A stretch of 64,000 bases of DNA, from assembly GCA_009602725.1 (NCBI GenBank), contig WELB01000049.1:45303-109302 (forward strand). The letters run 5' to 3'. This DNA comes from Spirogloea muscicola. Taxonomy: Eukaryota; Streptophyta; Zygnematophyceae; Spirogloeales; Spirogloeaceae. The notes beneath the pieces were generated by a model. The model searched no databases and was not told the origin of the DNA. It worked only from the letters and a program-made list of their open reading frames with translations. A program made the position numbers and the translations under genes. Position 1 is the stretch's first letter. The number at the start of each line of letters is the position of its first letter. Below are positions 45,210 to 56,957 of this stretch, one piece after another.

Positions 45210-46130
45210 TTTGCCGAAGGTCCGAAGGGCCGGAAGGAGCCACTCCCACACAGCTATGCAAGAGACTACAGCGATGGGAGCTTAGTAAACCCGCGTCAGC
45301 AGCAAGTCGGAGGAACTTGAAGCTGGAAAAAGAACAGCGCTTCCAATTTGACTGTTGGCTGTGAGAGGCCAGCCCAAAGAAATGGACAAGGTCTAAAGGG
45401 CCGCAAAGAGCAAGATACTTATTGCAAAAGGATTTCGTGTATTTGAAACAAACGAAGGCCCAATGGCCAAGTACAAAAGGAAAAGGGCACCCCGACGAGA
45501 CCCAGAAGCAGCAGCCATAGTGCGGCCTGCGACAAGAAGAAAAACGCTTCCAGAATAGGGCGGTGGCAGGGAGAGGCTAGCCCAGAAAAAAGAATCAACG
45601 AAGTTCGAAGTGGCCAGGGAAAGCGCTGTGGTGTAGAAGAAGCACTACATGGTGTAGCGCTATGGCGCTACAAGGAATGGTAACAACAATGCCGCGAACG
45701 ACCTGACGAGACCGCACTCCTACTGAGGGGCTGGCCTCTTGCAGCCATGTAGTCCATACATTTACTGGGCTGCCAATTACAGCAGCCCAGTAAAGAATTG
45801 ACATACAAATCCGACAAGCTAACTAGGGAAGCTAGAGCGCCGCCACGGAAGCAGGTGGCCAGACTTATTTAGGACGCGCTCACTGGAAGAGAGAAAGCGC
45901 GGCCAGATTGACTGGCGGCTGTGAGAAGAAGTGGCTCTCCCAATGGGGACAAGGGCTGTGAGAAGCCAGCCCGAAAAGAATTGACAAGGTTCGAAGGGGC
46001 CAAAGTACGAGCTAAGCAGCGACTGCGGGGCCTGAAGAAGAAGTGGCTCTCCCAATGGGGACAAGGTCTGAAGGAGTCGGAGTGCTAAGGACTGAGACAG
46101 CAGTAAGCGAACTCTCAGTAACCTCTCGTC
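45210..46130 (-). repeat. Composite repeat block B (duplicate of 26.87-27.66 kb)
   Basis: Same order as block A, with matching sequence over most of its length: minus hairpin copy near 45340-45400, reverse-complemented LINE 3' UTR near 45425-45475, minus hairpin near 45545-45610, the perfect 13-bp stem-loop at 45761-45794, then minus hairpins near 45890-45990 and 46010-46090. Differences are small indels and an extra hairpin unit at the right end. Confidence 0.75.
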
Positions 46131-46680
46131 AGTAGATGCAAGTCTGAGTAGCTAGCAGGCGGAAAGACGTCGCCCTGACGGAAGCCGGAGGCCGCCGCCA
46201 GAGCGCGGCCTGCGCAATGGGGGCAAGGGCTGTGAGAAGCCAGCCCGAAAAGAATTGACAAGGTTCGAAGGGGCCAAACTACGAGCTAAGCAGCGACTGC
46301 GGGGCCTGAAGAGGCTATGGCAGAACGGGGGAGGATGGACCAGTTAGTAGTTACGAGTGAGGAGAAGGAAAAAGTGCTCGCCCGTAGAGAAGAGGGGTTG
46401 GCAAAGCCAGCCCAAAAAAGAATGGACAATGTCCAAAGCCAAAGAAAGAGGAGCCGGAAAAAGGACTACACTACAAAATACTGCAAAACACATAAACGAT
46501 GCATAGGGAAGCTCAACGCCCACGAGTAAGCAATATCAGGTCTGAGTAGCTCGCTGCAGGGAAGAAGGCACTCCGCCGAGACCCAGAGGCGGCGGCCACA
46601 GCACGGCCTGCTCGCGTGAGGGGGGGGGAAAGAAAGAAGTGCGCGCCCATAGAGAAGAGGGGCTGGCAAAGCCAAAACCC
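46131..46680 (-). mobile_element. Inverted 150-bp module plus LINE 3' fragment (minus)
   Basis: 46205-46350 is the 150-bp module in reverse. Next, 46370-46450 is a minus hairpin (GGTTGGCAAAGCCAGCCC stem), then reverse-complemented LINE 3' UTR and coding end: on the minus strand GRAVAAASGSRRSAFFPAAS, YSDLILLTRGR and stop at about 46514. A further minus hairpin end lies at about 46630-46670. Confidence 0.75.
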
Positions 46681-46684
46681 TGGC

Positions 46685-46955
46685 AGCTCACATGCTCCGA
46701 TGCGCACGGGGAGGGGAGCGGACCGGCACACACGACCTGCTCCGGAACGCGATGTTTGGCATATTTGTCGAAGCCGGTTACACTGTGGCGCTGGAGAACT
46801 CCAGCATCATGCCTCTGACTGCTGGGGCGGACGGCCGCCTCCACACCCGGCGCGCCGATCTCGTCGCTAGCGCGCTGGGCGGGGGGCCTCGGCTCATTGC
46901 CGACGTCGTCACAACGGACTCCTCAGATTCCAGGAGCGCAACACGCTCGGCGGAG
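46685..46955 (+). mobile_element. LINE fragment: RLE-like domain of a second lineage, cut by the gap
   Basis: An open frame reads HMLRCARGGERTGTHDLLRN, FGIFVEAGYTVALENSSIMP, LHTRRADLVASALGGGPRLI and ADVVTTDSS before running into the gap. The order H...C, H-D, RRADLV and IADVV parallels the domain at 29.8-30.0 kb (HMLRC, NHNLLRD, RRTLDIV, ALVDIVV) and R2-type endonucleases. Here the catalytic-type pair is A-D rather than L-D. Sequence differs enough to be another lineage. The rest is lost in the gap. Confidence 0.7.
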
Positions 46956-47610
46956 NNNNNNNNNNNNNNNNNNNNNNNNNNNNNNNNNNNNNNNNNNNNN
47001 NNNNNNNNNNNNNNNNNNNNNNNNNNNNNNNNNNNNNNNNNNNNNNNNNNNNNNNNNNNNNNNNNNNNNNNNNNNNNNNNNNNNNNNNNNNNNNNNNNNN
47101 NNNNNNNNNNNNNNNNNNNNNNNNNNNNNNNNNNNNNNNNNNNNNNNNNNNNNNNNNNNNNNNNNNNNNNNNNNNNNNNNNNNNNNNNNNNNNNNNNNNN
47201 NNNNNNNNNNNNNNNNNNNNNNNNNNNNNNNNNNNNNNNNNNNNNNNNNNNNNNNNNNNNNNNNNNNNNNNNNNNNNNNNNNNNNNNNNNNNNNNNNNNN
47301 NNNNNNNNNNNNNNNNNNNNNNNNNNNNNNNNNNNNNNNNNNNNNNNNNNNNNNNNNNNNNNNNNNNNNNNNNNNNNNNNNNNNNNNNNNNNNNNNNNNN
47401 NNNNNNNNNNNNNNNNNNNNNNNNNNNNNNNNNNNNNNNNNNNNNNNNNNNNNNNNNNNNNNNNNNNNNNNNNNNNNNNNNNNNNNNNNNNNNNNNNNNN
47501 NNNNNNNNNNNNNNNNNNNNNNNNNNNNNNNNNNNNNNNNNNNNNNNNNNNNNNNNNNNNNNNNNNNNNNNNNNNNNNNNNNNNNNNNNNNNNNNNNNNN
47601 NNNNNNNNNN
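46956..47610. other. Assembly gap (655 N)
   Basis: Run of unknown bases. The open frames that seem to cross it are artefacts. Confidence 1.
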
Positions 47611-48121
47611 GCTGGCCGCCAGCGTGGCCGGGCCGGATCGCGGCACCACCGGCTGACGCGCACCGGGGCTGACGCTGGCGCTGACGCCGCCCGCTGGACG
47701 CACGGGGCCCCCCCAGAAGCGCTGCTGCAGGCCGCGCCGGTGAGCAACGCCCGGCCGCCGCCGCCGCCGTTGCGCGCGGCCGCAGCATGGCGCCGCGGCG
47801 GCGCCAAGCGGGCCATCTCCGCCTAAGCTCCCACCACGTGCAGCTGGGGGCCGCCTCACGCGCTCGTGGGAGCAGCCTCGTCTCACGACAGTGCCTCGCT
47901 CAGCCGGATGAAGCTGCCGCTCTCCGGCCCGCCGCCCTGACGTCCATGCAGCGCCGTCGTTGGTCACTCGTGCGCGAGGAGGATCAAATAGCACCGCGGG
48001 ATCACTTCCGTCACACCATAGCTACTTGAGCTCACTGCTCCACGAGAAGCAGCTCTGGTGGCGCGGAGCAGCCTCCAGCTGGACAGCACTGAGACGAACA
48101 GACGCCATCGCGGTCGCGGTC
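47611..48121. other. GC-rich upstream region of HAP2
   Basis: CpG-dense, with CCG/GCC runs near 47757-47770. Probably promoter and 5' leader of HAP2, partly hidden by the gap. No gene recognised. Confidence 0.45.
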
Positions 48122-51100
48122 ATGATCGAGCTGAAGGTTGCCGCGGCAGCTGCGCTGCTGCTCGCTCAGCGTTGGTACCTGGTCCATGCTATCGTCATCG
48201 CAAAGAGTGACATCACCGAGTGCCTGGTGCAAGGCCCACATGGAGACGGGAACTCGAGGCAGGGAGTCAGTCCAGCGCCGGCGCCTGCTCCCTCACATAG
48301 GCCGACGGGAAGGTCCAGTCCTGCTTCTTCGATGGCGACCATGGACTGCCAGAATAAGGTGGTCGTCAGCATTACCGTCTCCAATGGCCAGGTATGTTGC
48401 AGCGAAAATTTCGTCGAGAGAAGAGTTCTCATGCGGCGACAATCGTGAATTTCAATGTGGACTTTCTTCGAGGATTCTTTGGAAGTATGAATGGCGGGGA
48501 AATGTCACCCGAGCTGCTTCTAACACATTGAAAAGCATCACCCATGATGCGGGTGAGCACCTGCGTTGCATGCGCTGCCTGGACGCTGTCAAGCTTCAGC
48601 CAATTCTGGAACATAGCCGTACTGAGGACTTTTGGTCGTTGACAGACGGAAGCAGCCCAAGCCTTGGAGACCGTTGTCTCTTCCGTCCAAGATGGAAATG
48701 GGACCTCGCACAAGCTGACAGAACCCCTCATGATCACCATAACGAAGTCTCCAGTGTACGCAGTCTACCCTCTTACTTACATTCAGGTGGGCAAGGAGTT
48801 GCTCTGGCACAACGAAGATATTCTTTCCAAGCAAGCTCCCTTGCTTCAGCAGCCATAAGCCGCTTCACTTGAGCATACCTTCAATCCGACAAGATAAATC
48901 TGCTATTACTCAAGGCAGACATACTCACTGAAGTCGAAAAAAGTAGCAGGCAAACCATGTTCGAAGATATGCACAGTTGAAAGAAGCAAGTGACCTCTGC
49001 CTTGAGCAGACGTGGCTGCTCCGCAGCACTTCGTGCATGCTTCAATGGTGTGCTTGTGGAAGTGTACACCCTGGTCTGATCACGGTCTCCCTGCAACTCT
49101 TCTCTGGCAGTCCTTCAATGGCAAGCCATATGAGGAGGTGGTACTAACAAAGCATTGCGATGATGGTAACTCAGCCAGCAAGCCCACCTGTGGGTGGTTC
49201 CTCAATCCAGATGGTTCTCATATTTATGCTAGCCAGGTAAGTGTATTGATTGTTCCTTTTCCGTCGTGGGAAGCATGTGATTGTAGAAGGGGCTCACTTA
49301 CTCCACTGCGAATTTCAGTAATTCTGACCACAGGTCTGCAATTCAATAGATTTTGCAGATAAATGCAGGTAGTGGTAATGATAGCTGACATAAGGCGTTG
49401 CATGACATTTGGAGTGCATGCGTTTCTTCAGCACTACTGTCTTTGACCTGTCCTTGGAAGTCATATCTTCAGGGCTTTTGCTGTAAATGTAGGGCCGATA
49501 GTGCATTCGACCAGTCCATCTTGGGCACCAGTGGTGGCAGTTACCGAGCACACCTGGACTGTAGTCTTTGGAGCCAAGGTTTCCTATCTTACATCTCCTA
49601 AGATTGTTTCACATACACGAAAACCTCCTCTTAAGTAGCTGTGCATATGGTAAAGCGGATAGCAGAGCGGCGGTGTCGATCAAAGAAGGATGGACTATGC
49701 TCAGCGGGTAGTCAGGTCATTGTTACTTCTATTGAACGAGTGACGTGACAGCAATTTTACAGATATGTATGTTTTGCAGGTCTTTTCTTAGGTGGGATTC
49801 CAGCTAGTGCCCACTGCCTTCGCTTCTCTGACACCTGGTAAGAAAACAAGATGCCAGCGAAATCCAGATGTGGCACTTGCTCGGTTGGTGCTACGTCGTT
49901 TGCTGAGATATGAGTACAGTAATCGTTGCGTAACAGCGGCGTCTGCAAATTCTCAAGCTGCTTTAAGCACATGAAGAGCTCCAAATATAGGTACAGGTCA
50001 TGCTCATATACAGGAGCCTGTCACACCGGTCCTTATCATATGACGTACTATCTGCTAAACAGCAGCATGCCTACTGCCTCAAAGGTATCCGACCTATGAG
50101 ATTGGTCCTGCTACACTGGAGTTCCAACTACAAATCACAACAGCAAAGGTTGACGAAGAAAGAACATCAGCAGTATGTTCCCACAAACTTTCCCTGGTGA
50201 AATGTTGTATCTTTCGGTCGAGAGCTGGGCATGTGATCCCTAGATCCGTATCCTGGTGCTAATTACACGTATTGCCACCTGGCCGGGCTTTCCAAATCAC
50301 TTGTCTTCCTCATTTTATGTCCTCCAAGGAGGTGCTGACACTGAGCGCGAGCTCGCCAGTGGCCCTGAATAAGGACCGCACTGTTAGCGCAACTCTTATC
50401 GGGGACTTCATCACCTACACGCAGCTTCCTGTCCTTGCATCATACTACCTCTCAGTCCCTCAGGTGAGGGGGTGCTTGATACATGAGCATGCAGCGCTTG
50501 CAACTGCTTGCAAGACCTGTTCAAGCAGATGCTCACATTTGCATCACATTGCATCATCTCATAGTTGGACAGAGAATACTGGCAAAGCTAAATCATCGTG
50601 GCCCCCACACTGTAGTACATTGAACTGAGACATCTTGCCACACTGCCGCTACACAGATGGTGGCTGGAAGTCTTGGCAACCTGACAACAAGTGTGACGGG
50701 GTGGTTGATTCTCGACAAGTCTGTCTATACTCTTGATGGTTCTGAATGTAACAAAGTCGGGAGCAGCTTCGCTGCCTTCCGTTATGAAGCGTCTCGATGT
50801 CAGAAGCAGGTTGGGAGCTGCCTGGCTAATCAGCTGGCGGACTATGCTAAGGCAAGTATAACAACCTGCAACGGCAAGCCCTGGAGGTTTGTTGCCACCT
50901 TGATGGCTCTACATCATTGCATGTTACTTGACATTGGCTCTGCAGGCTGATGCCGATAGGGTAAGCCGGGGAGATACCCCATTGTATGCCCTTACAGCCA
51001 TGGGAGCAGTGTCGCCACACATTGCTGTAAGTGGGCTGGTCCACCACCGTTTAGGCTTGACGTATCTAGAAGCTTGTGTACAACCTTCTGGGCCACTAAC

Positions 51101-53082
51101 TGTCAATCCTGCCGTGCAAATCAAGCGGTGGCTTTGTCAGGGCCTTCTGATCAGCAAGGATCTGCCCTCACCATGTTGTGATTCCCATTTGTGTGCCAGG
51201 GTGATGGTAACCTCAGCATAGCAATAGTAGTGGATCAAATACTGAACTCCCTAGTCACTTTGGAACTCAACGCCGATAACATCACTTACCTTGTCAACAA
51301 GTACGTGAAGAAAGTAGTTCCAGACCATCAATGTGCTTTTAGGCCTCCTTCGCTTTGCAATGCAGAGGCTGCAAAACAGCGTCTGTTGACTGACATAGCT
51401 GATAAAGCTGATGTTATTTCACAGCCTGCTTATAACTTGCTAGTTCTTATCACCTGGGCTTGGCTGCAGATCTCCTGGTCAGATAATCAATGCAACGCTC
51501 CCAGATTTCGAGGCAATCTCTAGCTCCGGGAAGATGGTCGTCCTTGTTCGCAATACAGGAGGCATTGTGGCTGACTACATCGTCTCTGTACGTCTTACTC
51601 GTTGATGGCACCCTCATGCTAGAACAGTTACAACCACGACAATCTAATACATCCATGCCTGTCTAGCCGAATGTGTGAAGCTACACCTGTTTATATCTGT
51701 AGTGTTCTAGCTACATCTAACTTCGCCGCTGGGTCATCAGATCTTGGTTAAGCTGCAACGTATGTATCATAAGTGACCAGCCCCACCATCCAAGGCAGCA
51801 GAGCTGATAAGATGCTGTCCACATTCTTGCATCTGAACCAGGGTGGTGTTTATTTTACAGATTCAAAATTGCTCTGAAGGGATTGCTCCAGTTGTTGTGA
51901 GCATCACCAGCTAACTCGACGGCTTGAAGCGGTTCTGCAGATCTGCCTGTAGAAAGTCAGGCTCATGAAGATTTTGTTCACAGCAACATCGGTGTCGCCT
52001 GCGAGGCACTCAACACCGATCTTCCTGACTTCTTCTTCCGTTGTTGTGCTTCTCATCAACAAGGCACAAGAGGTTTCAATTTTGCCACAAACGACCAAGA
52101 CTCTCTTATTTGATATAAAGACTCAGGATGGACAGGAGGATGTGCGCGAATGCCTTGGTGAGTGCCGAGCAAGCACTGCAAACTGCACCACTTGATCACC
52201 ATGAGTGCTTGCTGGGTCATATAGTATAAGAAGTAGGATATGTGTCCAACCTCATCAATCCAGCCAACAGCCTCACCAGTGTCCTGCCAAGTTAGTGCCA
52301 TAGAAGGCATGCAGCAGCAGTGTACCCCACGTTCTACAAAATGTGGTGCTCACCAATGATATGTCATGAAGTCCAAGAGATGAGGCTGCTGAAGGCTACT
52401 TCATAACCTCTAGGACCTGTGTGTTGTACAGTCAAACTCTACGACTCCACCAATCTCCTTATTGACACGCACAACGTCACATTCCACACAAACGCAACTG
52501 TGGACATGCGTGGCAGTCAGGTCTCAAAATCATTCACATTATCCCCGTGCGTTGGCAAGCAGTGCTGTGTTATGGTGGGGTTGCTGCTTTGTCATTACAG
52601 TGACAGCTTGCCCAGCCGTTGGGCAGGGAGGACAATCGGATGGAACGCGACTGCACAACACCACCTCATTCTCCAGTCACAAGTCATCCTGCCAGTGAGT
52701 ATCAGGGTCTTGCCAGACCATCTTGCATGTTCTCCGTGGCATGCTGACTGTGGCATATTCCACATGCTGGAGAGGCTGTTATCATAGAGCAAAATTGATG
52801 CTGAGGTCAGACGCTGCCTTGCCCACACCTGTCTCTCCTAATCGCTGGATGTGCAGCAATTGCCCTCTCATTTTCAATATGGCATGCCTGGTGGCCAACC
52901 ACTGCTGGGTTAGCGTGGGCAAGCTGGTTGGGAGCTTGCTGGGCGTCCTTGCAGTTGGAGCTCTAGGTGAGATACAGTATGGAACTCACGTGAGAAGCTT
53001 GGAAAGCAACTACACCAGGCTCATAAGTTGGGAGTCAGGTTTAGGATTTAGTCCAAGTCCGCCAATACGACTGTACACATGA
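48122..53082 (+). CDS. HAP2: HAP2/GCS1 gamete fusion protein
   Basis: HAP2 is the class II fusogen that merges gamete membranes. The ATG at 48122 begins a signal peptide (MIELKVAAAAALLLAQRWYL). Fourteen exons fit in phase: 48122-48391, 48646-48786, 49111-49236, 49473-49578, 49792-49837, 50085-50172, 50329-50463, 50657-50851, 50946-51026, 51200-51300, 51470-51587, 51862-51897, 52064-52157, 52414-52520. They read SDITECLV, TKSPVYAVYPLTYIQ, KPTCGWFLNPDGS, GFCCKC, ASAHCLRFSDTWYPTYEIG, ATLIGDFITYTQLPVLASYY, SVYTLDGSECNKVG, VDQILNSLVTLELNAD and CCTVKLYDSTNLLIDTHNVT. A later exon, ending 52966, gives CPLIFNMACLVANHCW then the membrane span (GKLVGSLLGVLAVGAL). The part between 52520 and about 52840 is unresolved. 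Exon 8 ends with a GC donor (AAG|GCAAGT). The cytoplasmic tail may end by read-through at 53082 or splice to 53.2-53.45 kb. Confidence 0.93.
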
Positions 53083-53206
53083 TCATGGACACTATCAAGG
53101 CTCCTAGCGCGGAGAGCCGCCAATCAGGCTCCTCCACGTGGCAAGCTCTGCCCTCTTCGCTGGCTAGACCAGAAATGCACGCAGGCAGTTACCACCAGAG
53201 TGGCAG

Positions 53207-53443
53207 ATGGCCAGATTCATAACAGAATGGCGCTTGTGTGCAGTAATTCTGGCGCTTCGTCTGCTGCACAATGCTCGACTTCTTGGTCCGCTGGTCGTTT
53301 CGGCAGCCACAGGCTGTGGCCTGTTCAGCCGAGCATTGGCGGCTCGCAAGTCAAAGGCCGTGGACAAACTGTCCAGCCAAGTAACTGCAGCAGACCAGTC
53401 CGCCAACTTAGCAGGGAAGACAACATCAGCCCAGGTAAAGTAG
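53207..53443 (+). CDS. Small frame of 78 residues; separate gene or last HAP2 exon
   Basis: An ATG-led frame (MARFITEWRLCAVILALRLL) with a hydrophobic stretch (GPLVVSAATGCGLFSRALAA) and a polar tail ends at 53443. It follows a CAG acceptor-like site and the same strand as HAP2, so part of it, in this or the neighbouring frame, could be the HAP2 cytoplasmic tail. No family is recognised. Confidence 0.25.
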   Translation: MARFITEWRLCAVILALRLLHNARLLGPLVVSAATGCGLFSRALAARKSKAVDKLSSQVTAADQSANLAGKTTSAQVK

Positions 53444-53802
53444 CCTACCTCAAGTAATGTGGGTGGAGCTTAATCTGATGTGCAGTATGGAAGGTCCATC
53501 AGGGCCCAGCCAATGAACAGGCCTGTCCATTCATATATTGCTACTCCAAGCTTTTGCTGTTGCTTCGTTCTTTACCTGCGTAATAGTCATACTCGTGTTG
53601 TATCCATATTGAAGAGGGCACCTAAGTGGCCACTTCCTTGAACAATCTCCACCGCATTCTTTGGTGAAAAACTCTTCTTTCTGAGACAGTCTGGCTACCT
53701 GCAAATTCTTTTTTTTGCAATTGTGCTCAGTGTCTAGTCTCTTTATATCCCCGTTGAGTACATAGTCAGAATGCTGAAAATTTAGGCCAGCAAACCCTAG
53801 TA

Positions 53803-56800
53803 TCAGTCACTGATGGAGGCAGCAAGCTCATCCAGCCGTCTGCGGAGGAGCTCGCGATCCTTGTCTGTGAGCTTGGCATCCTCTTGCATCAGCCGTTTGC
53901 GCATAGCATAGGATTCGCTGCCCAAGCTGGTTCCAACAACCTGCAATTTGCAGCTGTGAGGTGCATTTAGGGTGCCAGTAACAAGCTGATTGCCAGCCCA
54001 ATACAATGAGGCATCAAAACATACGTGAAATTAGCATTGCTTGTGAGACAGAAGGCATGCACAGGGTACTGGCGCAGATTGTATGATGAAGCCTGCAAAC
54101 TGCTGAAATTGTCAAGTATGAAACTGTAGTTGAAGGAGTAGCTCATTATCTCCAACCTCGATGTAGTTGTTTACATTCCCACTCTTGTCTACGGGTGTCA
54201 GCGGAGCGTTCGGATTGTATGTCCAGTTGCCATCAACAACATACTTGTACTGGTATCGTCCAAACTGTCGAACAAAGCCCATGCCTTGATTATTCCGCGC
54301 ACTGAAGCGCCAGTAAGGTTTGGGACCACACAGACTGTATTCATGGACTCAATATCATGCTCAATCATTTTCACCTTCTCAAGTTGTTCTCCTTAACATC
54401 GTTCATGACATGTGCAGCATCGAGTCGAAGTGTAAGCTGCGCAGAAGTGCATGGCCATCTTACAGAGAGCTCACGCTCCAGGACCCATCGCTGCAGCTTT
54501 TTGTCGTATTCAAGCGGAACCTTCTGTGGGGCCAAGAGACGGGCCTTAGAGTGTGCATGATCACCAAATTCCAAAACTTAGTGGTCACTGGGCACAATGA
54601 TCTGCTGTCGACACAGTACTCACATTGAACCAGCCTACATCGAGGCCAGCAATTTCAACTTGCTTTGCCGAGCCCCCTTGCCGCCACTGCAGCCTGACTA
54701 GCTCCTTCTCATGACCAGTCAACTGCACGTTTGTCCCATCAAGTATTTCAGCAACTGCGTCTAAGGAAGTCAATACCAGTGCATAGCACGAGCACCTGAA
54801 ACATGCAACGAATGTCACATGAGGCATATGCAAGCCAATATTACAATATGCAGAAGTTGAACATTTTATGTGCAGGGCTGCTCTTTGAGATGGTCGCCTT
54901 ACAAGATCGACAGTGGCACTGCGAATGGCCTCAACCTTAGGGCTGCAGCGCCGAACTTTCTACTTGCACACAGACAGCCACTTACAACAGACACTTCAGA
55001 GCCAGAGCCTCAGATCTCTAAGGTAGTGAGCTCATGTGTCAGGATGTTGTTGCAGGTGCAGGGCATTGTCAGAGCACTGTACAGCATCTGTAGCTAACAC
55101 CAAGTCTCGTCTGGGAGGTAGAATGACCTCCAAGATTCAGCATGACCTCATCTTTGCGTGGGAAAGACAATAGTCTGCTTGGTGGTGAGGACATAAAGCT
55201 ACCTGAAGATCAGCATACGCCTCCAGCAAGTCATACCCTCGCAACCAAGTCATGTAGGCTAGCTGCATCACCATGAGGGCAATTTGAGCCATCAGGCACA
55301 CAGGAATCATCACAGCCAAGCATGCTGTATCCTTGCTCAAGATAAAGATCTACTAACTCAGTTGAACTCCTGCTAGTATGTTTTTGCCTAACACCTACAG
55401 TGATCAGATAATGTAGGTCATCAACAGACCGCAACAGCAGGCGCTCGTCCAAGTCCAGCTGTGCAGTGCACATATGCATTTCCGCCTCGTTCCTGGAAGG
55501 CCCGATGCAGCTTCGCAACAGCAGTGGGCAGCTCCTTTCTCAGGCTGAAGGGGTCAAAGTCCCTACGAGCCCGCAAGAGATTCAATGCTCAGATGCAAGC
55601 GCTACTGCCTATTTTATTTATACCCCTCACAGCGTCACTCATACGAAAAGCAATGATGCGCCAATCCTGAAGCCTCTCTACTCCCCTCATTTCAACATTC
55701 TAGCTCTTGTTGAGCCAACTCAGCGTGTTCCAAACCTGATTACCTGATTCCTGATCTCACATGCTCAATGTCACCCCTTTCGGCTGCCCTAGCTTGAATG
55801 GCAGCCAGGTCCAAGTTGAAATACCTGTCATCAACAAGCACTGAGGGTCACTTGTATAATGGTGATGCGACAACAGAATCTTTGCATGGCCATTGAAGCA
55901 CCATTTGATCTGCGCAAGGCCAGGTCCTCTATGCTTGTATAGGTGAGTTGGCTCAGTTGCTGCTAACCCAGCTTTCATGAGGTGACGGCATGCCTACTGT
56001 AGGTCTTGCTCTTGCTGGAGACACAGGATGGTGCTCACTCCGGCACTTTCACGGAGATGATCAACATCGTCTGGCTTCTGCAAAGATCGTAGTCAGAGCC
56101 TAAGCCATCAGAGTGAGACTGGGGCAAGCAAACAACACTTGCCATTCCAAAGCATCAGATCTCAAAATTTCGCGCTTTGTAAGGGAGGGCACCCTCTGAA
56201 GCTCACCTGCGGGCAGGAACCGACGATGAGATCTGGTAGAAGATAGGAGTAGTTCATCCCCAACTCATGCCTGTAGACAAGGGCTGCAGCAAAGAAGAAC
56301 GCAAGTTCTCCTCCAGATTATCTTACTTTTGGGCCCACAGCATCTCCTGCTATCATTTTTATGACCACAGTCATCCTTGACACATGCTACAGGACAGCTC
56401 TTACATTGGAAGGCTTGAATGAATCACAGTCATCCTTGACATATGTTACAGGTCAGCTCTCCTAGTAAAAGGTATCTTGCTCACGGACCTGCATCTTCCA
56501 TCGCTTGCTGCATTGTGGAGGAGTACTCCTTGGCCTTCTGCTCATCATCCTGCCTGGTGCCCTCAGCTTCTTTCTGCTGAGCAAGGGGGGCACATAGCTA
56601 TCAGCTGCTTCCATGGTCAATCAGGAGGCCCTTTAGGTGGCTCCCTCCGCCGTTGCAATCCAGGTCCCAATGTGGAGCGGCAGACCAGCGTGAACGACTG
56701 CCTGGGACCTGTCAAACGGGAAGACAAGCCCGGTTTCCCACAGGCCCGAGTGCGGCCAGCGAGTGCGGGAGCTGGCATCGCACCTCAGCCTCCACGCGAT

Positions 56801-56957
56801 CCGCCCAGATGATGCCGTCCTTGCGGCCCTGCTGCACCACCGCTTCCGCCCGCACGATGGAGGCCCCGCCGCGCGAGCCGGGCGCGGCCGGAGCTCCGCG
56901 AGCTCGGCTGCCGCGGAGGGCGGCGCCACGGAGGAGCACGTGGCCACCGTGGAGCAC
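53803..56957 (-). CDS. SEX4: SEX4-type phosphoglucan phosphatase (dual-specificity phosphatase + CBM48)
   Basis: SEX4 removes phosphate from starch glucans in the chloroplast so that amylases can act. Minus-strand exons, in order: [16 protein letters not shown] (about 56.5 kb); [20 protein letters not shown] (about 56.25 kb); [20 protein letters not shown] (about 56.05 kb); [20 protein letters not shown] (about 55.8 kb); [20 protein letters not shown] then [15 protein letters not shown] (about 55.56-55.40 kb); [20 protein letters not shown] (about 55.26 kb). The carbohydrate-binding part is [20 protein letters not shown] (about 54.7 kb), [18 protein letters not shown] (about 54.5 kb) and [20 protein letters not shown] (about 54.25 kb). 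The end is [20 protein letters not shown], stop at 53803. The CTAGLGR active-site loop (Cys, Arg) and aromatic glucan-binding residues are intact. A GC-rich region upstream should code the transit peptide; the exact start is not resolved. Confidence 0.93.

Noticed and set aside
46692-47994. Four long frames of 297-361 residues around 47 kb
   Set aside because: Most of each translation is unknown residues from the 655-N gap.
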